A DNA stretch of 5,047 nucleotides, taken from NCBI GenBank assembly GCA_002170355.2, contig NHET02000099.1:9415-14461 (forward strand), in the 5' to 3' direction. Positions 1 through 5,047 of this stretch are shown piece by piece (the first letter of the stretch is position 1; each line of letters opens with the position of its first letter). The translations under genes were made by a program, and so were the position numbers. Origin of the DNA: Gammaproteobacteria bacterium TMED92 (lineage in GTDB: Bacteria > Pseudomonadota > Gammaproteobacteria > Pseudomonadales > Azotimanducaceae). The notes under the pieces are model-generated. The model did no database searches and was not told where the DNA came from. It saw only the letters and a program-made list of their open reading frames with translations.

Positions 1-452
1 CTGTTGAGATAGAACATGTCCAATAGCGGCCCCGCAGCACCAGCGAGAAGCTGCGCAGAGGTCACGCTGAGTCCGCAAACCACGCTGGACAGGGGCCGGG
101 TGATATTCAGTGCGCTAACTTTGGGTTGTAGTCTTGCGATCCAAGGAAACAACCCGACCAGGATCAGCACCACGCTGGCATCGGGTACAAACAATAGGGC
201 GCTGAATCCAGCAACCGCGACAGTGGCGCCAACTAAGTAGCCAGGCAAGAGTCTCCACAGCAAGAACCGCCGCAGAATCAGGGTGCGCGAGCCGTTGGCC
301 GTGAACTGAGTAATACCGTGCAATACCATGGCGCTACTGACAGGGAGAATGTTGATCAGTATCGCCATTAAAACTACACCTCCAGCCATGCCCACTAAGC
401 CAGAGAGTACGCTCGTGGCGAGAGCGCTAAGGACAATGACGAGGTACAACAT
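1..452 (-). CDS. TauE/SafE-family membrane permease, N-terminal part (3' end outside window)
   Basis: This reading frame starts at an ATG at 452-450 and stays open for 150 codons to the left edge, so the C-terminus is missing. The family usually has about 240-260 residues, so roughly 60% is visible. The product is very hydrophobic, with likely membrane segments near residues 3-36, 66-107 and 121-143. Two family-like glycine motifs are visible: SGLVGMAGGVVL (about 17-28), followed by HGITQF and NGSRTL (about 45-58), and the half-repeat counterpart GAAGPLLDMFYL (about 138-149). TauE/SafE (TSUP) proteins are inner-membrane carriers, several linked to sulfite, sulfoacetate or other small organic anions; the substrate cannot be read from sequence. 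The frame is open upstream of the ATG, but this start puts the first membrane helix at the N-terminus and lies about 30 bases below a TATAAT. No clear ribosome binding site is seen. The divergent LysR gene is the likely regulator. Confidence 0.8.
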   Translation of the reverse strand, partial: MLYLVIVLSALATSVLSGLVGMAGGVVLMAILINILPVSSAMVLHGITQFTANGSRTLILRRFLLWRLLPGYLVGATVAVAGFSALLFVPDASVVLILVGLFPWIARLQPKVSALNITRPLSSVVCGLSVTSAQLLAGAAGPLLDMFYLN

Positions 453-475
453 GGCTGCAAAGTAGCTGGCAAAGC

Positions 476-522
476 TTGCGAATTATAGCGATTGTGAGGA
501 ATATGAATGTTGCGAAAAGCGA
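476..522. promoter_or_regulatory. Repeated TTGCGAA elements in the LysR/permease divergent intergenic region
   Basis: TTGCGAA occurs at 476-482 and again at 510-516, 34 bases apart. Each copy is followed within a few bases by AGCGA (487-491 and 518-522). The second element, TTGCGAAAAGCGA (510-522), also fits the loose LysR-type T-N11-A pattern with partial dyad symmetry. The copies flank the permease -10 hexamer region and lie 13-60 bases upstream of the LysR start. This would suit an operator through which the regulator controls itself and the permease. The sequence shows the repeats; the operator role is inferred from the divergent gene arrangement. Confidence 0.3.
482..487 (-). promoter_or_regulatory. 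-10 element candidate for the TauE/SafE gene
   Basis: On the minus strand these bases read TATAAT, a perfect sigma-70 -10 hexamer. Transcription would begin near base 475, giving a leader of about 20-25 bases before the ATG at 452. At the expected spacing (about 505-511) only poor -35 matches occur, such as ACATTC or AACATT. A good -10 with a poor -35 is typical of activator-dependent promoters, which fits a LysR regulator encoded next door. This is a pattern match only. Confidence 0.45.
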
Positions 523-535
523 CTGACAATGCCGA

Positions 536-1420
536 ATGATTGAAAATTTAGAAACATTAGTGACCTTGTCGAAGACCGGCACCATGATGGAAGCGAGTAC
601 TGCAATGCGAATTTCTCAATCTGCAGTAAGTAAGCGAATTGCAGCGCTCGAACGCTATTACGACCGCGAATTGATCGAGCGTCATGGTAGGCGGGTGGTG
701 CTGACGCATCATGGCACGCGACTGGTGGAACGAGTGACGCCGCTATTATCAGAGCTGCGAAGTGTGTTTTTGGAGGACAATGCGCTGCGCAAAGGCAAAA
801 TTATTCTCGGTGTCTCCGAAGCTATTCTGGCTAGTTGGGGGCCCGACTTCTTTGCGCAGATTCGTGATCGGTTGCCTGAGGTAGAGTTCGAGTTTCATGC
901 CCAACGCTCCCCGGTTGTATTGGATCGTCTGCGCTCTGGTGAGTATATGGTTGGTATTTGCACTGGTAGTTCTAATGCGGATACCGACTTGGTCTCGGAA
1001 GTCATTCGACAAGAAGCTATGGTGATTATTCCCTCTGGATTACAGCCGCTTAATTACAAACTCGGTAAACCGTTGCAGGTACTAACCATAGAATCCCGCT
1101 CGGGCGCGTGGGGATCGATAGAAGAAAATATGCAACGTTTGAGCCTCGATCGAGTAGTCTCGTTGGAATCATTTTTTGCTGTGGCGCAGATGGCGCTGTC
1201 TGGTTTTGGTCATGGCTTGGTACCCATTGGCGTCGCCAATACGCTAGGAATTGCCAGCGCAGATATGATCAAGTTGCCGCGTAAGCACCACGCAACCCGT
1301 CCAACCCTGACCCGGCCGGTGCGATTCGTTGCCAGAAAGTCGATGTTCGCTCAGGCGTTGGTGCGCAGTTTCTACGCTGAAGCATCAACATTGGCTGCAG
1401 CTATGGATATAGACGAATAA
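536..1420 (+). CDS. LysR-type transcriptional regulator
   Basis: This is a complete 294-residue protein, the normal length for LysR regulators. The N-terminal winged helix-turn-helix spans about residues 3-62; the helix-turn-helix core (about 17-40) includes the typical SQSAVSKRIAALE at 28-40, followed by RHGRRVVLTHHGTRL (49-63). A linker helix follows, and then a periplasmic-binding-protein-like effector domain from about residue 88 (KIILGVSE) to 285. The protein is cytoplasmic and would bind DNA as an oligomer, with an unknown small-molecule inducer. The ATG at 536 gives the usual short lead into the DNA-binding domain; no good Shine-Dalgarno sequence precedes it, so translation may be weak. 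It diverges from a TauE/SafE permease gene across 83 bases, the classic layout for a LysR regulator and its target. The specific subfamily (for example CysB-like or other) cannot be named from sequence reading. Confidence 0.93.
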   Translation: MIENLETLVTLSKTGTMMEASTAMRISQSAVSKRIAALERYYDRELIERHGRRVVLTHHGTRLVERVTPLLSELRSVFLEDNALRKGKIILGVSEAILASWGPDFFAQIRDRLPEVEFEFHAQRSPVVLDRLRSGEYMVGICTGSSNADTDLVSEVIRQEAMVIIPSGLQPLNYKLGKPLQVLTIESRSGAWGSIEENMQRLSLDRVVSLESFFAVAQMALSGFGHGLVPIGVANTLGIASADMIKLPRKHHATRPTLTRPVRFVARKSMFAQALVRSFYAEASTLAAAMDIDE

Positions 1421-1429
1421 GGCTAGGGG

Positions 1430-1462
1430 GCCGCTGAGCGGCTCAAGCGGCGGCGGCTTTTT
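1430..1462 (+). terminator. Possible terminator hairpin of the LysR gene, overlapping the hemH 3' end
   Basis: Ten bases after the LysR stop codon, GCCGCTGAG (1430-1438) can pair with CTC plus AGCGGC (1442-1451), with loop CGG and one bulged A at 1445. TTTTT follows at 1458-1462. The T-run starts six bases past the stem, which is longer than ideal; a second fold pairs 1430-1434 (GCCGC) with 1453-1457 (GCGGC), immediately before the T-run. The right half lies within the last codons of the convergent hemH gene. No T-run follows the hairpin on the minus strand, so it is a poorer terminator for hemH. Confidence 0.4.
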
Positions 1463-2471
1463 CTCGGCACATTTTCGCAAGGCCACTGACCCATAGGGGA
1501 TCTGAGTTCAAGCACGGCACGAGGTGGAAGCTCTCGCCGCCCGCGTCAAGAAAAGTCTCCCGGCCCTGCATGCCGATTTCTTCAAGAGTTTCTAAGTTGT
1601 CGACGACAAATGCAGGGCTGGCGACGACCAGATGCTTGATGCCTTGGCCAGGAAGCTCCTCGAGAACTTGGTCAGTGTAGGGGCTAAGCCACGGCAGTGG
1701 GCCGAGTCGCGACTGAAAGCTCACACTGTACTGATCGTCAGTTAAACCGATATGCGCGGCTATATTCGATGATGTGGCATAGACCTGATGGCGATAACAG
1801 GTGCTATGAGCTGGCGAGGCGACGTTACAGCAGTCCGTTGTCTGTAAGCAGTGTGACTTGGTTGGGTCGGCCTTGCGCAAGTGTTGCTCCGGGACGCCAT
1901 GATAACTTAGCAGTATGTGGTCCCACTGCGCTGGCAGGTTTTGTTTAATCAGTTCGCCCCACGCCTGGCTATGCTCATCGGCGGCATAAAAGGGTGGCAA
2001 AATTGAGTGCCGCATCGTGCCTGGTAACACTGCCTCAACGGCGCGTATCGACGTGGTGACCGTAGAGTCCGCGTGTTGGGCATAAAGTGGAACCACAATG
2101 ACATGTTCCACACCCTGTGCTGCGAGGTCTTGTATGCCAGCCTCAATGCTCGGATTGCCGTAGCGCATGCTCAGCGCGACTGGTGCATGTAGCTCTGACG
2201 CCAGTTCGCGAGCGAGCTTCTGGCTGCCGGTGAGCAGTGGTGATCCCTCATCGGTCCAGATGCTGGCGTATGCTTCGGCGCTCTTGCGCGGGCGAAAGGG
2301 CAGAATAAAGCCGTAGACGATCAGCGCGCGGATAATAGTGGGAGCCGACAACACGAATGGATCCATTAAAAACTCGCCAAGGTAGCGGCGCAAATCGGCA
2401 ATGTCGGTAGAGTCGGGTGTACCTAGATTAATGAGCAAAATGCCGCTGTTGGGCTCGAGTTCGCTGTGCAT
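1443..2471 (-). CDS. hemH: Ferrochelatase (protoporphyrin/coproporphyrin iron chelatase)
   Basis: HemH inserts Fe2+ into the porphyrin ring at or near the end of heme synthesis, as a soluble or membrane-associated enzyme. The 342-residue length is normal. Family motifs visible are LLINLGTP (12-19), YASIWTDEGSPLL (68-80), SMRYGNPSIE (101-110), PLYAQHADSTVTT (128-140), LSYHG with the metal-site His191, SFQSRLG (251-257) and DNLETLEEIG (291-300) with active-site Glu294. Between His191 and the QSRLG motif lies a cysteine-rich segment (Cys208, Cys214, Cys215, Cys225), resembling the one in Pseudomonas HemH and reminiscent of ferrochelatases that carry a [2Fe-2S] cluster; a cluster here is not proven. 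The C-terminus ends in an alanine run encoded by GCC/GCG repeats. The ATG at 2471-2469 has only a weak AGGCG upstream. The gene is divergent from hisH and convergent with the LysR gene, so it is probably monocistronic. Confidence 0.96.
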   Translation of the reverse strand: MHSELEPNSGILLINLGTPDSTDIADLRRYLGEFLMDPFVLSAPTIIRALIVYGFILPFRPRKSAEAYASIWTDEGSPLLTGSQKLARELASELHAPVALSMRYGNPSIEAGIQDLAAQGVEHVIVVPLYAQHADSTVTTSIRAVEAVLPGTMRHSILPPFYAADEHSQAWGELIKQNLPAQWDHILLSYHGVPEQHLRKADPTKSHCLQTTDCCNVASPAHSTCYRHQVYATSSNIAAHIGLTDDQYSVSFQSRLGPLPWLSPYTDQVLEELPGQGIKHLVVASPAFVVDNLETLEEIGMQGRETFLDAGGESFHLVPCLNSDPLWVSGLAKMCREKAAAA

Positions 2472-2504
2472 ATGGGCGCCTGATGTGATCGCGGCTAGGT
2501 ATCA

Positions 2505-2524
2505 ACCGTAGCCTGACAAACGGT
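2505..2524. repeat. Small inverted repeat between hemH and hisH
   Basis: ACCGT at 2505-2509 and ACGGT at 2520-2524 form a 5-bp dyad separated by 10 bases, placed near the middle of the hemH/hisH divergent intergenic region. Its two-turn, operator-like spacing is suggestive, but a 5-bp repeat can easily arise by chance. I do not match it to a known regulator site. Confidence 0.2.
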
Positions 2525-2540
2525 GACGCGATAGTATGCG
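2513..2540 (+). promoter_or_regulatory. Weak promoter candidate for hisHF
   Basis: CTGACA at 2513-2518 matches the -35 consensus at five of six positions. Sixteen bases downstream, TATGCG (2535-2540) is a poor -10. Transcription would start near 2547, about 14 bases before the hisH ATG at 2561. The overlapping TAGTAT (2532-2537) is a better hexamer but sits only 13 bases from the -35. Overlapping this -35 on the other strand is TTGTCA (2519-2514), a possible -35 for hemH without a convincing -10. There is room for only one short regulatory region and no sign of a his leader peptide or attenuator. Confidence 0.25.
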
Positions 2541-2560
2541 CGCTCTTGACGGCAAGCAAC

Positions 2561-3190
2561 ATGGACACAAACGTGACGCTTATTCTAGATTACGCAGCGG
2601 GCAATTTAGCCAGTGTCAGACGCGCCTGCGCCCATGTTGGCTTGCAGGCGCGATATTGCTCTGATCCGGAGCAATTGCTTCAGGCCGAGCGTATTATTTT
2701 TCCTGGAGTTGGTGCCGCCGGCAGCGCGATGCGCAGTCTCAAACAACGCGGGCTAGACGAGGCTCTGCATGATGCAATTGGACGTGGCACGCCAGTACTT
2801 GGTATTTGTTTGGGTATGCAGGTGTCGTTCACACATTCAGAAGAAAACGACACTGATACTCTGGATTTAATCCCTGGTCGTGTGCGACGTTTTGCATTTG
2901 ATCGCAAGGATCTAAAAATTCCCCACATGGGCTGGAATGAAGTTCGAGTAGTAAAACCCCATCCGGTGCTGGCTGACATTGAAGCCGGCGATGAATTTTA
3001 TTTTGTACACAGTTACTACCCGCAGCCAGCCTCCAGCGATGCGGTATTAGCCACTACCGACTACGAAGGCGAATTTACTTGTGCCGTTGGCAAAGACAAT
3101 TACATCGGCACGCAGTTTCATCCGGAAAAAAGCGCCGAAGTAGGGCTGCGATTGCTGGCGAATTTCGCGGTTTGGGACGGACAATGCTGA
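2561..3190 (+). CDS. hisH: Imidazole glycerol phosphate synthase, glutamine amidotransferase subunit
   Basis: HisH hydrolyses glutamine and passes ammonia to HisF in histidine biosynthesis. From the ATG at 2561 the protein has 209 residues, normal for the family. It is a class I glutamine amidotransferase with catalytic Cys83 in GICLG (81-85), and His187 and Glu189 in QFHPEKS (185-191). The oxyanion-loop motif FPGVG is at 47-51 and the N-terminal LDYAAGNL at 9-16. Lys190 sits where partner-facing HisH lysines occur. An in-frame TTG at 2546 would add five residues, but the ATG gives the usual short lead into the first beta strand; neither has a good ribosome binding site. The stop overlaps the hisF start (ATGCTGA), implying translational coupling. 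No hisA lies between hisH and hisF, as is common in proteobacterial his operons. The sequence (FVHSYYP, PHMGWNEV) looks closer to the form I recall from Deltaproteobacteria than to the Pseudomonas type. Confidence 0.95.
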   Translation: MDTNVTLILDYAAGNLASVRRACAHVGLQARYCSDPEQLLQAERIIFPGVGAAGSAMRSLKQRGLDEALHDAIGRGTPVLGICLGMQVSFTHSEENDTDTLDLIPGRVRRFAFDRKDLKIPHMGWNEVRVVKPHPVLADIEAGDEFYFVHSYYPQPASSDAVLATTDYEGEFTCAVGKDNYIGTQFHPEKSAEVGLRLLANFAVWDGQC

Positions 3191-3981
3191 GTAAGCGTTT
3201 GATTGCGTGTTTAGACGTACGTGATGGCAAACTTGCGAAAAGCGTGAAATTTGTCGATACCAAGGATATTGGCGATCCGGTCGCTAAAGCGCGAGAGTAC
3301 TATCTAGATGGCCTGGACGAGTTGGTGTTTTACGACATCACGGCCTCCAGTGACAAACGCAGTATTATGCTTGACGTCGTTGAAGCAGTGGCCGACCAGG
3401 TTTTCATTCCGCTGTCGGTGGGCGGTGGTGTGCGCTCCGTGGCCGATGCGACGGATCTGCGACTGGCCGGTGCGGAGAAGATTAATGTCAACTCTGCGGC
3501 CGTTTCCCGTCCACAGCTCATTGACGAATGCGCGGAAGCAATTGGTAACCAAAACGTTGTGTTGTCCATGGACATTCGCCGGGTTGTGGCGAATTCTGCG
3601 CAACCTAGCGGCTACGAAATTGTCATTAATGGTGGACGTACTGCTACCGGTACGGACGCTTTGGCTTGGGCGTTAGAGGGTGAGCGGCGCGGAGCTGGTG
3701 AGCTAGTGATCAACTCCATCGATGCCGACGGCACCAAGGATGGCTATGAGATTAATCTCACCGCCATGATCGGGGCGGCGGTCAGAGTGCCGGTTATTGC
3801 GTCTGGAGGTGCTGGGTTGCCCATACACTTGCATCAAGCGCTGACCGAGGGCGGCGCTGACGCCGCGCTGGTGGCATCAATGGTGCATTTTGGCGACTAC
3901 AATGTCAGTGAGCTTAAGCGCTATTTGCACAACCAAGGGTTGAAAATGCGTATGGCTAAATCCTTAGCCGACGGGCCGTAG
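3184..3981 (+). CDS. hisF: Imidazole glycerol phosphate synthase, cyclase subunit
   Basis: HisF is a TIM-barrel enzyme that uses HisH-derived ammonia to convert PRFAR to imidazole glycerol phosphate and AICAR. The chosen ATG overlaps the hisH stop and gives 265 residues, starting MLSKRLIACLDV as in the family; the longer open frame from 3079 lies inside hisH and is not homologous. The general acid/base pair Asp11 and Asp130 is present. So are the residues known as the ammonia gate in the Thermotoga enzyme (Arg5, Glu46, Lys99, Glu167), Lys19, and the phosphate-binding loops SVGGG (78-82) and SGGAG (207-211). Position 98 is Glu instead of Asp, a mild change at the HisH interface. All this argues for a working histidine enzyme. 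The forms KSVKFVDTKDIGDP (19-32) and INSIDADGTKDGYE (176-189) differ from the usual gammaproteobacterial sequence and resemble the deltaproteobacterial type. The quinone oxidoreductase gene follows after 41 bases with no terminator. Confidence 0.96.
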   Translation: MLSKRLIACLDVRDGKLAKSVKFVDTKDIGDPVAKAREYYLDGLDELVFYDITASSDKRSIMLDVVEAVADQVFIPLSVGGGVRSVADATDLRLAGAEKINVNSAAVSRPQLIDECAEAIGNQNVVLSMDIRRVVANSAQPSGYEIVINGGRTATGTDALAWALEGERRGAGELVINSIDADGTKDGYEINLTAMIGAAVRVPVIASGGAGLPIHLHQALTEGGADAALVASMVHFGDYNVSELKRYLHNQGLKMRMAKSLADGP

Positions 3982-4007
3982 GCGCTCCGCTTGGTCGCGC
4001 AAATAAC

Positions 4008-4013
4008 AAGGAG
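4008..4013 (+). promoter_or_regulatory. Strong ribosome binding site for the quinone oxidoreductase gene
   Basis: AAGGAG lies nine bases upstream of the ATG at 4023 and is the clearest Shine-Dalgarno sequence in the window. It fixes the start and suggests that this gene is translated independently of, and more strongly than, the coupled hisHF pair. The 41-base gap from hisF holds no terminator-like hairpin with a T-run, so read-through from hisF is likely. Confidence 0.8.
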
Positions 4014-4022
4014 AGTGCAGCT

Positions 4023-4988
4023 ATGAAGGCAATTCAAGTAGACGGCGAAAAACTTGTTTGGGCGGCTTGTGAGTCAACCGAATGTGCAGCTGGCGAAGTG
4101 AAAATTCGTATACACGCAACCGCTATCAACCGCGCAGACCTAATGCAGCGAGCCGGTGGATACCCACCCCCAGTGGGAGCTAGTTCAATTATGGGGCTAG
4201 AGTGTGCGGGCGAGGTGATTGCCGTTGGCGAGGGTGTCGAGCGCTGTGCGATAGGTGATTGTGTTTGTGCGCTCTTAGCCGGTGGCGGCTACGCCGAAGA
4301 AGTGATCGTTCCGGCGGGTCAGGTTTTGCCCGTACCCAAGGGCTATACCATGGTTGAAGCTGCTGCTTTGCCAGAGGTCTTTGCTACAGCGTACCTAAAT
4401 CTGTACATCGAGGGCGCTCTCCAAATAGGTGAGCGCGTCATTGTACATGCTGGCGCTAGCGGCGTAGGCACGGCAGCTATTCAATTGTTGAAGAATAGTG
4501 GTAACCCGGTGTTCGTTACTGTCGGTAGCGCCGATAAGTTGCAGCGCTGTATTGAGTTAGGAGCTGATACGGGCAGCGTGCGGCACGACGGATCGTTTGT
4601 CGAGGCTGTTGCTGAATGGGCGGGCACTGCAGGGGTTGATGTCATTCTCGATCCGGTGGGCGCGCAGTACTTGGCTGATAATTTTAGCGTGCTTAATCTC
4701 GGCGGTCGGTTGGTATTGATTGGTCTGATGGGTGGCGCGGCCACAGAAGTCAATCTGGCAGCGGTTATGATGAAACGAGCCCGGCTCATTGGCTCTACGT
4801 TGCGGGCGCGGCCGATCAGTGAAAAAGCGTTAGTGATGGACGGTCTATTAAAAAATGTCTGGCCGGCCTTAGAACGCAGAGACATACAACCCATCATCGA
4901 AACACAGTTGCCTATCCAACAAGTAGAACAAGCCCACGCATTGATGGCGTCCAACAATACGGTGGGGAAAATCGTCCTAACTGTCTAG
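4023..4988 (+). CDS. NAD(P)H quinone oxidoreductase, zinc-independent MDR family (PIG3-like)
   Basis: The 321-residue cytoplasmic enzyme belongs to the quinone oxidoreductase/zeta-crystallin branch of the medium-chain dehydrogenase/reductase superfamily. It probably reduces quinones or activated double bonds with NADPH. The N-terminal GroES-like domain carries INRADLMQRAGGYPPP (35-50), typical of the PIG3 (TP53I3) group, and MGLECAGEV (57-65). The Rossmann domain carries the nucleotide-binding AGASGVGTAAIQLL (143-156), a VGSADK segment (167-172) where NADPH-preferring members have a small residue and a lysine, DPVGAQYL (210-217) and GGRLVLIGLMGG (227-238). The substrate domain ends in the usual TVGKIVLTV. 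The catalytic and structural zinc ligands of alcohol dehydrogenases are absent. Length and both ends are complete, with a strong ribosome binding site. The physiological substrate is unknown, and the position after hisF does not imply a role in histidine synthesis. Confidence 0.93.
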   Translation: MKAIQVDGEKLVWAACESTECAAGEVKIRIHATAINRADLMQRAGGYPPPVGASSIMGLECAGEVIAVGEGVERCAIGDCVCALLAGGGYAEEVIVPAGQVLPVPKGYTMVEAAALPEVFATAYLNLYIEGALQIGERVIVHAGASGVGTAAIQLLKNSGNPVFVTVGSADKLQRCIELGADTGSVRHDGSFVEAVAEWAGTAGVDVILDPVGAQYLADNFSVLNLGGRLVLIGLMGGAATEVNLAAVMMKRARLIGSTLRARPISEKALVMDGLLKNVWPALERRDIQPIIETQLPIQQVEQAHALMASNNTVGKIVLTV

Positions 4989-4989
4989 T

Positions 4990-5025
4990 AGTGGTTGGCG
5001 CCACTGTAGCGGCAAAGTCCCACTA
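4990..5025. repeat. Inverted repeats just after the quinone oxidoreductase gene
   Basis: AGTGG (4990-4994) and CCACT (5001-5005) can form a 5-bp hairpin with a six-base loop. The loop region includes the palindrome TGGCGCCA (4996-5003). A second CCACTA at 5020-5025 could pair instead with TAGTGG at 4989-4994. No T-run follows either fold, so this is not a convincing intrinsic terminator. The remaining bases to the right edge show no gene start that I can support. Confidence 0.3.
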
Positions 5026-5047
5026 GCGAATACGCCGCAGACTGACA

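Noticed and set aside
16..240. Open plus-strand frame of 74 codons
   Set aside because: It lies opposite the TauE/SafE reading frame, whose protein shows clear family motifs; the plus-strand product resembles nothing and has no ribosome binding site.
749..1012. Open minus-strand frame inside the LysR gene, and similar antisense frames within hemH, hisH and hisF
   Set aside because: These are antisense or alternative-frame shadows of conserved genes with no recognisable motifs.
2546..2560. TTG start for hisH
   Set aside because: It adds only five residues, overlaps the likely transcription start region and has no better ribosome binding site than the ATG at 2561.
3079..3183. Longer start for hisF, adding 35 residues
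   Set aside because: The extra residues lie inside hisH in another frame, look basic and non-homologous, and the ATG at 3184 gives the standard HisF N-terminus and a coupled ATGCTGA overlap.
2561..3981. hisHF as the ammonia-supplying partners of a WbpG/PseA-type sugar amidotransferase
   Set aside because: As I recall, HisF paralogs in that role lack the catalytic Asp11, with CLLL in place of CLDV. Here Asp11, Asp130 and the gate residues are all present, and no surface-sugar genes are in view.
4481..4957. Open minus-strand frame of 158 codons inside the quinone oxidoreductase gene
   Set aside because: It is antisense to a well-supported gene; its product is low in structure and shows no family motif.
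4990..5005. Intrinsic terminator after the quinone oxidoreductase gene
   Set aside because: The stem is only five base pairs and no T-run follows, so it is listed only as an inverted repeat.

Overview
The window looks like an ordinary stretch of chromosome from a gammaproteobacterium, probably environmental or marine. The best clue is the ferrochelatase, which resembles the Pseudomonas type, including its cysteine-rich internal segment. The genus cannot be fixed from the sequence alone. Coding density is high. Most starts have weak Shine-Dalgarno sequences. I found no RNA genes, insertion sequences, CRISPR arrays or phage genes.

Layout. (1) Bases 1-452, minus strand: the N-terminal 150 codons of a TauE/SafE-family membrane permease that runs off the left edge. 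(2) Bases 453-535: a short divergent intergenic region with a perfect TATAAT facing the permease and repeated TTGCGAA elements. (3) Bases 536-1420, plus strand: a LysR-type regulator, the probable regulator of the permease and of itself. (4) Bases 1443-2471, minus strand: hemH, ferrochelatase, the last step of protoheme synthesis, convergent with the LysR gene. The 22-base gap holds a GC-rich hairpin. (5) Bases 2472-2560: a divergent intergenic region. (6) Bases 2561-3981, plus strand: hisH and hisF, overlapping by 7 bases (ATGCTGA), which encode the two subunits of imidazole glycerol phosphate synthase. (7) Bases 4023-4988, plus strand: a zinc-independent quinone oxidoreductase of the MDR superfamily (PIG3-like), with the best ribosome binding site in the window and probably read through from hisF. 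The last 59 bases hold only a small inverted repeat.

How the genes work together. HisH (glutaminase) and HisF (cyclase) form one enzyme that joins histidine and purine biosynthesis. HemH works alone at the end of heme synthesis. The LysR/permease pair looks like a self-contained divergent regulatory unit. The quinone oxidoreductase has no evident link to histidine synthesis beyond its position.

No new multi-gene system is evident. The points most worth a second look are the hisHF pair, which stands apart from the rest of a his operon and whose sequence type differs from the usual gammaproteobacterial one, and the LysR/TauE divergent unit, whose transported substrate is unknown.
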